From a virus: a DNA stretch of 64,000 bases. Positions 1-8,534 of the stretch are shown here, in pieces. The notes beneath the pieces were generated by a model that made no database searches, had not been told where the DNA came from, and was given only the letters and a program-made list of their open reading frames with translations. The first letter of the stretch is position 1; each line of letters opens with the position of its first letter. A program made the position numbers and the translations under genes. Location of the stretch: positions 1 through 64,000 of the IMG/VR virus record IMGVR_UViG_3300021963_000062; one strand, given 5' to 3'.

Positions 1-306
1 TTCTTCTTGTTGACTCTGAAATTTATTTGTAATGAATTGTTGAACGTTTTGATTTATACCTTGTACCTTACTTTCTACATTATTAAGAATATTTGTAGAA
101 AGAGTTTTAATTATTGATCCGAGATCAGGAACTTTTGGTGCAACCGCTGCAGCACCACGTTGGAACCCTACAATTTTATTTGCAGCTGAAGAAACAATAG
201 AAGTTCCTAGTGGAGAACCACCAGAAATAAAGTTCATTGCACCACCAATTGATGCAGGTCTTTCTGCAACTCCTACACTTGGATTAATTGCTGGTTTAAT
301 TGCCAC
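1..306 (-). CDS. Tail/baseplate-region protein, N-terminal part (cut by window edge)
   Basis: The first 102 codons of a minus-strand gene that continues beyond position 1. The likely start is GTG at 306, giving MAIKPAINPSVGV; it overlaps the end of the upstream gene 51 homologue by 11 bases. The visible part is rich in Ala, Ser, Gln and Asn and ends in a probable amphipathic helix (KTLSTNILNNVESKVQGINQ), which suits an elongated structural protein. Its place directly after genes 26 and 51 suggests a tail or baseplate-hub component. I cannot assign it to a named T4 protein from this fragment. Confidence 0.6.
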   Translation of the reverse strand, partial: MAIKPAINPSVGVAERPASIGGAMNFISGGSPLGTSIVSSAANKIVGFQRGAAAVAPKVPDLGSIIKTLSTNILNNVESKVQGINQNVQQFITNKFQSQQEE

Positions 307-481
307 GATTTGCTGCCTGTTGTGCCTTTAAGTTTTCTTCTTCAATATGTTGTTTCAACAGAGTAAGATAGATATCTCTCTCCCAAGGCATTAAATTTTC
401 AATCTCAGTCAAAGAATATTTATGGAACTGCATGAGAGCAAAATTAATTCGAAAATATGACTCAAGATCAATATGAGCCAT
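296..481 (-). CDS. 51: Baseplate hub assembly protein, gp51-like (short form)
   Basis: A 61-residue acidic helical protein (MAHIDLESYFRINF, then MPWERDIYLTLLKQHIEEEN). Short proteins of this type directly downstream of gene 26 are annotated as the gp51 baseplate hub assembly factor in T4-like cyanophages, although T4 gp51 itself is far longer (about 250 residues), so the equivalence rests on position. The ATG at 481 lies two bases after the gene 26 stop, so the two are probably translated together. It would act transiently in hub assembly and not be a virion part. Confidence 0.6.
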   Translation of the reverse strand: MAHIDLESYFRINFALMQFHKYSLTEIENLMPWERDIYLTLLKQHIEEENLKAQQAANRGN

Positions 482-483
482 AA

Positions 484-1212
484 TTAACCGAAAAAACTTG
501 TTAGTCCCTCCAGAGTCACTATATTTTCAACTTTTGTTTTGGGATTGATTACTTTAAATGTATGTGAAAGTTTTGGCATAGTTTCAAAGAATTGTTCAAT
601 TTTTTTGAACTGGTCGGCATTCATACTTTCAATAAATTCAATCAATTCTTTTTTAGTGCAATCGGAAGCTGCCCACGCTTCTTCGGAAGTAAAAATAGTT
701 TCAATACAAGATGAAATAATGTCAAATGACCTTTCAATAGTTGAAACAGATTCTTGAGTTGTAAAATCAAAATTATTTTTAATGAACTGATCTAAAGATG
801 GATACCGCATCTTAATAACGATTTGATCGTCAAGTCTTATTTCTGGTGTATGTTCTGGATCTTTTTGGACTTGGACTTCATCCACATATACCTTTACTGG
901 AACTTCAGTCTGATTATCATCGGAACATGTTACAACTAGATCAATAGCTTCACCAACAGATTTTCCACGAACATTCAAGAAAATATACTCAATATCAAAA
1001 GAAGGTAAATCCTCTACTTTAATTCCCTTAGTTAAAATACAATCTTTTAGAACAGATTTAATTGCTAAAGTAATTTGTTTTGTATCTTGACTTTCTAGAG
1101 CCAAGATTAAAACTTTTTCTTCTTTAACTAAAAATGGTCTGTATTTAATCGTTTTTCCTGTAGATGGCAACTCAAGTTCATAAGTTGGAGTCGCAATTTT
1201 TGGTAATGGCAT
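484..1212 (-). CDS. 26: Baseplate hub subunit gp26
   Basis: A 242-residue protein beginning MPLPKIATPTYELELPSTGK, with the KYRPFLVKEEKVLILALES segment typical of gp26 proteins in T4-like cyanophages; the length is right for the family. It forms part of the central baseplate hub. The gene is followed by the gp51-like gene after two bases and preceded, 26 bases upstream of its ATG, by a CTAAATA late-promoter-like motif, so it should be expressed late with the other structural genes. No signal peptide or membrane segment is seen. Confidence 0.85.
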   Translation of the reverse strand: MPLPKIATPTYELELPSTGKTIKYRPFLVKEEKVLILALESQDTKQITLAIKSVLKDCILTKGIKVEDLPSFDIEYIFLNVRGKSVGEAIDLVVTCSDDNQTEVPVKVYVDEVQVQKDPEHTPEIRLDDQIVIKMRYPSLDQFIKNNFDFTTQESVSTIERSFDIISSCIETIFTSEEAWAASDCTKKELIEFIESMNADQFKKIEQFFETMPKLSHTFKVINPKTKVENIVTLEGLTSFFG

Positions 1213-1237
1213 TGAATATTACAAAATCAGATAAAAT

Positions 1238-1244
1238 TATTTAG
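1238..1244 (-). promoter_or_regulatory. Late promoter-like CTAAATA upstream of gene 26
   Basis: The plus strand reads TATTTAG, i.e. CTAAATA on the minus strand, about 26 bases before the gene 26 start. T4 late promoters use TATAAATA and cyanophage late genes carry the related CTAAATA/NATAAATA. The window encodes the late co-activator gp33, which fits. Confidence 0.5.
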
Positions 1245-1249
1245 AACGT

Positions 1250-2191
1250 TTAAAAAAGAAGGTCTGAGGTATCACCCCAACTATAACTGGGAGTTGCGAA
1301 TAACGAAGGTTCACTATTACTCTGTGCCCAATCTGGAAGAGTAGCAGAATTGTTTGTTGGTTGGGGTTGTTTGAATTCTGCAGAACCTGTTCCCTGATGA
1401 TTCAAAATAACATATCTGTCATAGTTAAAAGTAACTGTTGTTTTCGTGATAGTACTTCCTTCATAAGTAACTGGAAGTGCTGTTAATTGTGTTGGAAAAG
1501 CGTTAACAAAATAATATGTTAACATTGAAGGAGTTCTTACTACGTCCTTCATTGGGCTCATATGTGTGTCTCTTTCAAACTTTGTTACTGCTAAAGGTCT
1601 TTTATAAGTATTTGGATATCTAAATCTGAAGAATTCCCAATCATTAAACCTTTCAACTCCTCCTCTCGAAGTTCCTTTAGTAGCTCTTCCGTATTGATTA
1701 TAAAGTGGATTAATGAAGTTTAACCATTCTTCAAATAAACGAATAATCCCATATTCCGCATCAACATAAAATGTCATTGATATTTCTGGAAATTCTCTTC
1801 TATTTGGGAATTTTTCTACCATTCCTTGTCTACTCCCAGTTTCTTCAAACATGCTAAATGAAGAACCGGGAAGACTGGTTTCATTGCACATAAACTCATA
1901 ACGAAGGGAGTTTAAATTGGCATTATTTCCATTGAATAAATTTGAACCCAAAACTCCACAAGAAACTAACCACGCATTAATATCTGAATCTGATTTAGCT
2001 GTTGGATATGTATCACCCAAATATAAAGTAACCTTGAATTGACTGGTTACTGATAACTCGCCAAAAAGATCTTGTACACTAGGCAATCCAAATCGGTTGT
2101 CATTACTATCTCTAGGCAGAGTCATCCTTGCATAGATTGGATCAACTCTGTATGGATTAATTGGATAATCGTCTCTGAATGCCTCAGGCAT
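1250..2191 (-). CDS. 54: Baseplate tail-tube initiator gp54
   Basis: A 313-residue protein from the ATG at 2191 (MPEAFRDDYPINPYRVDP). The central part, with EFMCNETSLPGSSFSM followed by an EFPEISMTFYVD segment, has the fold signature of tail-tube-like proteins (gp19/gp54 family). gp54 sits on the baseplate hub and starts tube polymerisation together with gp48, whose gene lies on the opposite strand nearby. A longer frame opens at 2287, but it would run through the start of the divergent gene 4, so 2191 is preferred. The intergenic region with gene 4 is only 29 bases. Confidence 0.8.
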   Translation of the reverse strand: MPEAFRDDYPINPYRVDPIYARMTLPRDSNDNRFGLPSVQDLFGELSVTSQFKVTLYLGDTYPTAKSDSDINAWLVSCGVLGSNLFNGNNANLNSLRYEFMCNETSLPGSSFSMFEETGSRQGMVEKFPNRREFPEISMTFYVDAEYGIIRLFEEWLNFINPLYNQYGRATKGTSRGGVERFNDWEFFRFRYPNTYKRPLAVTKFERDTHMSPMKDVVRTPSMLTYYFVNAFPTQLTALPVTYEGSTITKTTVTFNYDRYVILNHQGTGSAEFKQPQPTNNSATLPDWAQSNSEPSLFATPSYSWGDTSDLLF

Positions 2192-2193
2192 TT

Positions 2194-2201
2194 GATAAAT
2201 A
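2194..2201 (+). promoter_or_regulatory. Late promoter-like GATAAATA upstream of gene 4
   Basis: GATAAATA differs in one base from the T4 late consensus TATAAATA and lies about 20 bases before the gene 4 ATG, between divergent genes 54 and 4. An AAGGA ribosome-binding site follows at 2208-2212. Confidence 0.5.
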
Positions 2202-2220
2202 TTTTTTAAGGATCTATAGT

Positions 2221-2664
2221 ATGTATATGAGTTATAAGGGAAAGTTCCGTCCAGAAAACCCAAAAAAGTATAAAGGAGATCCCACAAACATCGTCTATCG
2301 TTCTTTGTGGGAACGCAAATTCATGAGATATTGTGATTTGAATGAGAATGTAAACCAATGGCAGTCTGAAGAGTTCTGGATTCCTTATCGTTCACCTCTT
2401 GATGGTAAAGTTCACAGATACTTTCCGGACTTCTTTGTAAGATATAAAGATAAAAACGGAAATACACGAACAGTAGTTATAGAAATAAAACCAAAAAAGG
2501 AAGTAGAGATGCCAGAACAGAATCCTAAAAGAAGGACTAAAGCTTGGGCATATAAAGTTCAAATGTGGGTGAAAAATCAAGCAAAGTGGGAAGCAGCAAG
2601 AGAATACTGTGCTGATCGTAACTATGAGTTCCGAATCATGACTGAGGAGGATCTGGGGATATGA
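2221..2664 (+). CDS. 4: Head completion protein gp4
   Basis: A 147-residue protein (MYMSYKGKFRPENPKKYKGD). It matches gp4 head-completion proteins of T4-like phages, with the NIVYRSLWERKFMRYCD segment followed by an RYFPDFFVRY...VVIEIKPKKE stretch, which has the D...E-x-K arrangement of endonuclease-fold proteins. gp4 acts in finishing the DNA-filled capsid before tail joining. The start at 2221 is chosen because an AAGGA Shine-Dalgarno sits eight bases upstream; ATG 2227 is the alternative. The stop overlaps the next ATG (ATGA). Confidence 0.88.
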   Translation: MYMSYKGKFRPENPKKYKGDPTNIVYRSLWERKFMRYCDLNENVNQWQSEEFWIPYRSPLDGKVHRYFPDFFVRYKDKNGNTRTVVIEIKPKKEVEMPEQNPKRRTKAWAYKVQMWVKNQAKWEAAREYCADRNYEFRIMTEEDLGI

Positions 2665-3188
2665 GTTTTGATGGAATATTCCAACCTGGAAAGGGGTTTG
2701 GATACGATTTAATCAAACAGACTAAAGGAAAGAATGTAAAGAGTGACTGGTATACTGGTCAACTCAGACAATATCTCGGTGAACTTGATCAATTTAATAT
2801 TAATGAGATTGATACGGGTGGAATAGAAGTTGGTAGACTATATTTCTTTATCTATGGAGCATCTAGTCCTGGACTTCAATTTTATGATACTCAACCTCTA
2901 GCGTATATTACTGAAGTAAATTATAACTTAGGATACTTTATAGGAACAAATTTGCATTATTTAAATAGAAAGTATCGTGAAGGAGTAGCAAAAGGCCTAA
3001 TAAATAATGGCAGTACCATAGGTATACCTCGAAATACTATTCATCGTTATTCTTTTTCCGGAGTTAGTGGAGGATTCTTAAGAGTTCCAGAAAAAGATTG
3101 GCCCTCCGTCGCATTATTGCCTACTGAAAAATTTGTTGATAATAGAGGACAACCTTTTCCGAATCATAAAGCCTGGAGCAAACCTTAA
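2661..3188 (+). CDS. Conserved T4-like structural-module protein, unknown function
   Basis: A 175-residue protein in the operon 4-orf-48-53, starting four bases inside the end of gene 4 with a good GAGGAGG upstream. It has a conserved core: GRLYFFIYGA, a YYD-like segment FYDTQPLAYI, then GTNLHYLNRKYR. Proteins with the pattern 'Y-x-x-x-P-L...F-x-G-x-N-L-H-Y-L' occur beside baseplate genes in cyano- and pelagimyophages, but I know no proven role. Its location suggests a baseplate or head-completion part. No membrane segment is present. Confidence 0.75.
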   Translation: MSFDGIFQPGKGFGYDLIKQTKGKNVKSDWYTGQLRQYLGELDQFNINEIDTGGIEVGRLYFFIYGASSPGLQFYDTQPLAYITEVNYNLGYFIGTNLHYLNRKYREGVAKGLINNGSTIGIPRNTIHRYSFSGVSGGFLRVPEKDWPSVALLPTEKFVDNRGQPFPNHKAWSKP

Positions 3189-4646
3189 GTGGCATATTCC
3201 AACGTTACTCAGTCATTTATAACTAAGAACGGAGTCAATTACGATCTCCAGTATGAACCTTCTAGTGGAAAAGTCCAAATTATTCAACAGAACGCCCCTA
3301 CAGGAACAACTCCAATATATCAAGATGGTAATTGGAATGCATCTGCAACACAAATAGGTTTAACTACTCAAGATAAACAATCATTCCATAACAGTGTTCA
3401 AGAATTAATAAGAAATGCCCATGCAAAATCTGGTGGAAATGCAAAAGGATCCGTTCTTCCACAATTTGCACAATTACAGAATCAAGGAAAACCACCAGGA
3501 CAAACATCAATTACACCAGCAAATGGAACTGCGGTTACAAACAATGGAAGTGGTGGAGGATTGGGTAACGTATTGAATGCAGTTATAAATCCTGAAGAAG
3601 CGTTTAAAAATTTTTCTGTTAATGGAGATAAATTTGGAGTTGGAAATGAAAGTGATTTATTTGACGGAAAAAAGGTTTCTCTCATGTATCCAATCGACAT
3701 GCGTAGAGAAACTCAAGATAATTTTGTAATATCTCAATTTAGATATAAACCATCAAAAGCTGATGCTATTTTTGGTGGTACTGATGTTGCAAAACAAATT
3801 TTAGGAGGTGGATTGCAACAAAGTTCGAATTATAATTTAGAACAACTTATTGGTACTGTATATTTGCCGATGCCTAATGGTGTTCGTGATTCGAATGCGG
3901 TGAATTGGGGGGAGGATGCAATGAATAACCTTGCTGCGGCATCTGCAGCAAATACAACTCAAAATATGGTCGGTGCAGGCGCAGCAGCAGCTGCAGGAAG
4001 TTTACTTGGAGTAGGAGCAGATAAAGCTTTGGCTGCAAAAAATTTCATGGATCTAATGTCAAATCAAGCAGTTAGTCAAGAATTATCCCTTATGCTTGGA
4101 TCTGGGGCAGCATCCAAACTGTTAAAATTGCAAGGATTTGGAGTTGAAACTGAGTCTTTACTTGCAAGAGGTGCAGGAATTGTACCTAATTCAAACCTAG
4201 AATTACTTTTTAATTCTCCGACTCTCAGACAATTTAATTTTACTTATAGATTATCTCCAAGAAGTCATAAAGAATCGGAAACCATAAGGAGAATCATAAG
4301 ATTTTTTAAACAAGGTATGGCTGCTAAGAAAGTAAAAGGAAAAGCAGGTCAAGCCTCTTTTTTCTTAGGCACTCCGAATGTTTTTAGGTTAGAATACAGA
4401 ACAGGAAAAAATTCTTTAATTGATGGTGTAAATAAATTCAAAACCTGTGCTTTAACAGGATTCCAATGTGATTACACTCCAGACGGTTTTTGGGCAGCAT
4501 ATGATGCAGGCCAACCATTATCTGTCACAATGACGATGATGTTCTACGAGTTAGAACCAATATATGATACAGATTATCAAAATAACAATATTTTCGATGG
4601 TCGAGTGGATCTATTCTCAGTTAGCGATAATGCAGTAGGATACTAA
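3189..4646 (+). CDS. 48: Baseplate tail-tube cap gp48
   Basis: A 485-residue protein that starts with GTG directly after the preceding TAA. The C-terminal half carries the gp48 hallmark NSNLELLFNSPTLRQFNFTY (about residues 338-357) followed by RLSPRSHKESETIRRIIRFF. gp48 caps the baseplate hub and, with gp54, is the platform on which the tail tube grows. It is longer than T4 gp48 (about 360 residues); the extra sequence is an N-terminal Gly/Asn/Gln-rich region and a central Ala-rich segment near residues 240-300. It is followed after one base by gene 53. Confidence 0.85.
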   Translation: MAYSNVTQSFITKNGVNYDLQYEPSSGKVQIIQQNAPTGTTPIYQDGNWNASATQIGLTTQDKQSFHNSVQELIRNAHAKSGGNAKGSVLPQFAQLQNQGKPPGQTSITPANGTAVTNNGSGGGLGNVLNAVINPEEAFKNFSVNGDKFGVGNESDLFDGKKVSLMYPIDMRRETQDNFVISQFRYKPSKADAIFGGTDVAKQILGGGLQQSSNYNLEQLIGTVYLPMPNGVRDSNAVNWGEDAMNNLAAASAANTTQNMVGAGAAAAAGSLLGVGADKALAAKNFMDLMSNQAVSQELSLMLGSGAASKLLKLQGFGVETESLLARGAGIVPNSNLELLFNSPTLRQFNFTYRLSPRSHKESETIRRIIRFFKQGMAAKKVKGKAGQASFFLGTPNVFRLEYRTGKNSLIDGVNKFKTCALTGFQCDYTPDGFWAAYDAGQPLSVTMTMMFYELEPIYDTDYQNNNIFDGRVDLFSVSDNAVGY

Positions 4647-4647
4647 A

Positions 4648-6981
4648 ATGGGATACTTCAGAGAACTACCAAATTTACAAGTTCTGAATAGAACAAAAAA
4701 TAATGTTTCTAATGATGAAGTTGTAATAATTAAAAATATATTTAAAAAACCAAAAATTCGTGAAGATTTTTTGTCAATATTTTCTGCATTTGAATATTAC
4801 TCAATTACTGATAATGAAAGACCTGAACAAATTGCGGAAAAAGTATATGGTGACCCCGAATTGGATTGGGTAATCTTAATTACTAATAATATTACAAACG
4901 TTCAAGAACAATGGCCTTTGGATCTGGATTCATTTAACAGATATATGTTAGATAAGTATGGATCCGAAGAAGCATTTTCAAATATTAAACACTATGAAAC
5001 TTTAGCGGTTAAAGACGCTTTCAACAGAGAAGTATTCCCTGCAGGTTTAATCGTAGATGAAGCTTTTTATAATGCACCAGAGTTCGAAAGTTTAGAAGAA
5101 TTGCCTCCTGGAATAACATTTCCTCCAATTTATATTCCGGGAACTCAAGCTTCAGCTACGGCTTCAATTGGTGCAGGTCAATCGATTGCTAATATCAATA
5201 TAACTAATAGTGGAGCTGGATATCAACAAACGCCCAGAGTGTTTATTTCATCACCTCCATTTACTGCAAATGCTTCTGCAAGTTGTTTTATCAATAATTT
5301 TAATGTTTCATCTATAGTCAATCTTGATGGTGGTCAAGGATACAATTCCGCACCTAATGTTTCAATATCAACTGCGCCACAATCAGTCCAAGCTACTGCT
5401 TCTTGTGGACTTGGTACAGGTATTTTCTATGATAAAGTAATTTCTATCTTAGACATACAAGGTGGATCTGGATATGGACTGACTGCTCCAACTGTTACTT
5501 TTACTCCTCCTCCAAATATTATTCAAGGATCTTACTTAAATCAATCTTCTGGATCTGCTGGAAATCAAATAGAAGGATTTTATCTTCGACAAGATGGAGT
5601 AAAATTATATACGGCTAGTATATTTGGAGCAAATCAAATTAAAGAATATAGTTTTCTTGATCCATGGAATGTTACGACAGTTATATTTGAAAAAGAAATC
5701 GACGTAAGTGTAGAGTTTAGTTATTGCACTGGAATTGAGTTTAGTCCAGATGGTTCTAAAATGTATATTACTGGAGGTCAGGGTGGATCTTATAAACTGA
5801 TATCTTATCAACTTTCTACACCATGGGACATATACACTGCAGCAAAATGGCATGAAGTTTCTACAACAAATCCTGGGGGGATTAGATTTAAACCAGATGG
5901 AACAATGTATTATTTCCTTGAGGCTGAAAATCCTGACGTAATTAAACAATATTCTTTATCAAGTCCTTGGAATTTAACTACAAGATCTGGATCTCCAGTA
6001 GGTACATATAACATAACTACGGTTTCTGGAGAAAATAGAATGTTAGGAATATCATTCTTAACTGATGGAACCAAAATGTTTGCTACGGGTGAAGATAATT
6101 CTAGTATATTTGAATTTACTTTTGATACTCCTTGGGATATTACAACTCTTAATTACTCTCTTTCATTTTATGTTGGAGATAAAATAACAAATCCCGTAGA
6201 TGTTTTTATACGATCTGACAAAGAAAAATTCATTGTTGGTGGTGGAGTTGGAGATAAAATGTATGAGTACACTATTGTATCTTTGGCAAAAGGATTTTCT
6301 ACAGTACTAAATGGTTCTGTAAATTCAATTCAAATTACTCAGTCTGGAGTAGGTTATACTGTCGCTCCAACTATCACTCTTAGCTCACCATATCCAGCAG
6401 TAAATGCTACAGCAGTTGCAAACGTATCTGGAGGAATTGTTACCAGTATTTCAATTACTAACGCTGGTTTTGGATATACTATTGCACCATCACTTACCAT
6501 AGATCCCGCTCCAGTTTCTAGACAAGCATCTGCAATAGCTTCTATATCAAATTCTGGAATTTCATCCATTCGTATTCTTGATGGAGGATTAAATTATGTC
6601 AATGCAATTTCTATAACTATTGATCCACCTGAAGATATTTTAAATGTGGTGGAAGGTCAAATTTATAGTCAAAATCAAAAAATGTGGAAGTGGTTTGGTA
6701 CAGAGTGGAAAGAACAAGTAACAGACGAATTCAAATATTTGGATCCAACTATCAATACTCTTGTTAAAATTCCTGGGAATGCAATGTCAAAACCAGTTAC
6801 AAACTATGAATATGAAGTTAATATTAATGAGAAAAAAAGACAGATTTTAATTTTAAAACCACAATATTTGTCAACATTAATTCAAGACCTAAGAAATATG
6901 ATGAAATATGATCCAGAAATGAAAGATTATATCTCGGATAATTTGAAGTCTACATATAATGAGAAACTATTTGGAGTTTAA
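4648..6981 (+). CDS. 53: Baseplate wedge gp53 with large inserted repeat/propeller-like region
   Basis: A 777-residue protein. Residues about 1-130 match gp53 (RPEQIAEKVYGDPELDWVIL is the core signature, compare T4 RPEELANAIYGNPQLYWVLL) and the last 110 resemble the gp53 C-terminal helix region. T4 gp53 is about 196 residues, so some 500 residues are inserted. The insert contains copies of a 'GxGYxxxPxVxI' repeat (e.g. SGAGYQQTPRVFISSP, NAGFGYTIAPSLTID), flanking five copies of 'F-x-x-DG-x-K-M-Y...L-x-x-PW-D-I', which look like propeller blades. The insert may be surface-exposed on the baseplate. See findings. Confidence 0.85.
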   Translation: MGYFRELPNLQVLNRTKNNVSNDEVVIIKNIFKKPKIREDFLSIFSAFEYYSITDNERPEQIAEKVYGDPELDWVILITNNITNVQEQWPLDLDSFNRYMLDKYGSEEAFSNIKHYETLAVKDAFNREVFPAGLIVDEAFYNAPEFESLEELPPGITFPPIYIPGTQASATASIGAGQSIANINITNSGAGYQQTPRVFISSPPFTANASASCFINNFNVSSIVNLDGGQGYNSAPNVSISTAPQSVQATASCGLGTGIFYDKVISILDIQGGSGYGLTAPTVTFTPPPNIIQGSYLNQSSGSAGNQIEGFYLRQDGVKLYTASIFGANQIKEYSFLDPWNVTTVIFEKEIDVSVEFSYCTGIEFSPDGSKMYITGGQGGSYKLISYQLSTPWDIYTAAKWHEVSTTNPGGIRFKPDGTMYYFLEAENPDVIKQYSLSSPWNLTTRSGSPVGTYNITTVSGENRMLGISFLTDGTKMFATGEDNSSIFEFTFDTPWDITTLNYSLSFYVGDKITNPVDVFIRSDKEKFIVGGGVGDKMYEYTIVSLAKGFSTVLNGSVNSIQITQSGVGYTVAPTITLSSPYPAVNATAVANVSGGIVTSISITNAGFGYTIAPSLTIDPAPVSRQASAIASISNSGISSIRILDGGLNYVNAISITIDPPEDILNVVEGQIYSQNQKMWKWFGTEWKEQVTDEFKYLDPTINTLVKIPGNAMSKPVTNYEYEVNINEKKRQILILKPQYLSTLIQDLRNMMKYDPEMKDYISDNLKSTYNEKLFGV

Positions 6982-6984
6982 TAA

Positions 6985-7266
6985 ATGAGTCATGTGAAAG
7001 TTTTGTTCATTGCCAAGATAAAAAATTTGAATAAAGAATATGAAGAATATAATGAGAGTTTATTTAGTAGTGCTAAACATTTACCAGGGTTTTTGGGGAT
7101 ATCTAGTGAACAACTTGACGATATTGAAATTACCACTAGTATGTGGAAAAGTAAAGAAGACGTAATAAATTGGGCGAAAGATCCTGAGCATATCGAAGCC
7201 AAAAAAAGAGTCCATGAGTGGTATCATTGGGTAAAAGGAATTCATTTGGAATGTGTAGATGATTGA
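6985..7266 (+). CDS. Small ABM-domain (antibiotic biosynthesis monooxygenase-like) protein
   Basis: A 93-residue protein with the layout of ABM/dimeric alpha-beta-barrel domains: beta strand VKVLFIAKIK, helix, then HLPGFLGISSEQ, an ITTSMWKSKEDVINWAKDPEHIEAKKR segment. In that family the W-x-s-x-e-d-l-x-x-w-x-x-x-x-x-H-x-x-a pattern is typical. Members range from haem-degrading to quinol-oxidising enzymes and many have no known substrate. It follows gene 53 after three bases and overlaps the radical SAM gene by eight bases, so the two are likely co-translated. Confidence 0.6.
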   Translation: MSHVKVLFIAKIKNLNKEYEEYNESLFSSAKHLPGFLGISSEQLDDIEITTSMWKSKEDVINWAKDPEHIEAKKRVHEWYHWVKGIHLECVDD

Positions 7267-8527
7267 TACAAACAAAATTGATGGAAATAAAAAAGTTTTT
7301 TGTGTTGCACCATGGTTAAGTTTAAATATTAATCAAAATGGAAATATTCAACCATGTTGTAATAATGATACTGTTTTTGGTAATATTTTAAAATCCAATC
7401 TAGAAGAAGTTTGGAATGGTGACTCCATAAAAAACTTTAGAAAATATATGATTGAACAGGTTCCACAAAAATCGTGTCAATCTTGTTATGAAAAAGAATT
7501 ATCTGGACAAAAATCTCTTAGGGAAATTTTAAATGAAAATCTTTTAGATGATGGATTCGAATTTATTTCAGATACCAACGACGATTATTCAGTAAATGAA
7601 TTTGGATTTATTCACTGGGATGTAAAACTAGGCAATAAATGCAACTTTAAATGTAGGACATGTTGCCCTGGTTCTAGCTCAAGTATTGAATTTGAGACTT
7701 ATGGAAAACTATCTGGACTTTTTGATGCATCTACTATAAGTTTTGATAGGATTAAACCACATTTAAATAAAGTAAATCACTTATATTTTTCTGGTGGAGA
7801 ACCGTTATTAATAGAAGAACATTATCAAATTCTTTTTTTATTGATTAAACTTGGAAAAAATAAACAATCAAATTTCTATCTTACATACAACACTAATTTT
7901 AGTACTTTAACATATAAAAAATTTCATATTTTTGATCTTTGGAATTTGTTTAAGTATGTTCAGATACACATTAGTGTAGATGGTGTAGGTGAAAGGGGAG
8001 AATTAATACGAAATGGATTTAAATGGGATAAATTTATTTCCAACGTAAATGAATTTAATGAAAAATTTAAGGATAAATTCAATACGCATCAACTTTATTT
8101 TGATTGCACTGTACAGGCCTTGAATATTTTTGATGTTGTTACTTTACACCAAACTCTTTTTAATGATGGATTGTTAAAAGATATAGACAACTTTCATTTA
8201 AATTATTTGCATGGGCCTAGAAATCTTTCTGTTTGGTTGTTAGATAAAGAGACAAAAGAAGAAGCAAAGAAAAATATAAAAAATCATATTGAAACTTTCT
8301 TAATTCCAAATAACGCAAAAGATACTGTACGTTCATTTGAGGGTTTAATTAAATTTATTGACCTATATCAAGATCAACAATTGATATCCGATTTCGTAAG
8401 TACTATGACAAATCTAGACAGGAAAAGAGGAGAGGATATATTTAAGACTTTTCCAGAATTGAAAAAAACTTGGATTTTATATTTAAAGACAAAAAAAAAA
8501 TCTCTCATCGAAATGAGAGATTTATGA
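7259..8527 (+). CDS. Radical SAM protein with N-terminal twitch/SPASM-like cysteines
   Basis: A 422-residue protein. The radical SAM motif CxxxCxxC is present as CNFKCRTC (Cys128, 132, 135), with a GGEP motif about 50 residues later (SGGEPLL). It is preceded by a cysteine-rich N-terminal segment (Cys15, 33, 34, 73, 76; VFCVAPWLSLNINQNG) like the auxiliary cluster region of SPASM/twitch enzymes, here placed in front of the barrel. Such phage proteins probably modify peptides or sugars, but the substrate is unknown. The last codons overlap the terminator of the convergent gene 32 operon. It is AT-rich, Lys/Asn-rich compared with gene 53. Confidence 0.75.
   Translation: MIDTNKIDGNKKVFCVAPWLSLNINQNGNIQPCCNNDTVFGNILKSNLEEVWNGDSIKNFRKYMIEQVPQKSCQSCYEKELSGQKSLREILNENLLDDGFEFISDTNDDYSVNEFGFIHWDVKLGNKCNFKCRTCCPGSSSSIEFETYGKLSGLFDASTISFDRIKPHLNKVNHLYFSGGEPLLIEEHYQILFLLIKLGKNKQSNFYLTYNTNFSTLTYKKFHIFDLWNLFKYVQIHISVDGVGERGELIRNGFKWDKFISNVNEFNEKFKDKFNTHQLYFDCTVQALNIFDVVTLHQTLFNDGLLKDIDNFHLNYLHGPRNLSVWLLDKETKEEAKKNIKNHIETFLIPNNAKDTVRSFEGLIKFIDLYQDQQLISDFVSTMTNLDRKRGEDIFKTFPELKKTWILYLKTKKKSLIEMRDL
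8491..8523 (-). terminator. Intrinsic terminator of the gene 32 operon
   Basis: A perfect 11-bp stem (8498-8508 with 8513-8523) around a CGAA/TTCG tetraloop, followed on the minus strand by ten T (8491-8500). It lies 12 bases after the gene 32 stop and is embedded in the last codons of the convergent radical SAM gene. Confidence 0.85.
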
Positions 8528-8534
8528 TCAGAGA

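Noticed and set aside
2192-2287. N-terminal extension of gp54 to 2287
   Set aside because: It would run through the divergent gene 4 start and its ribosome-binding site.
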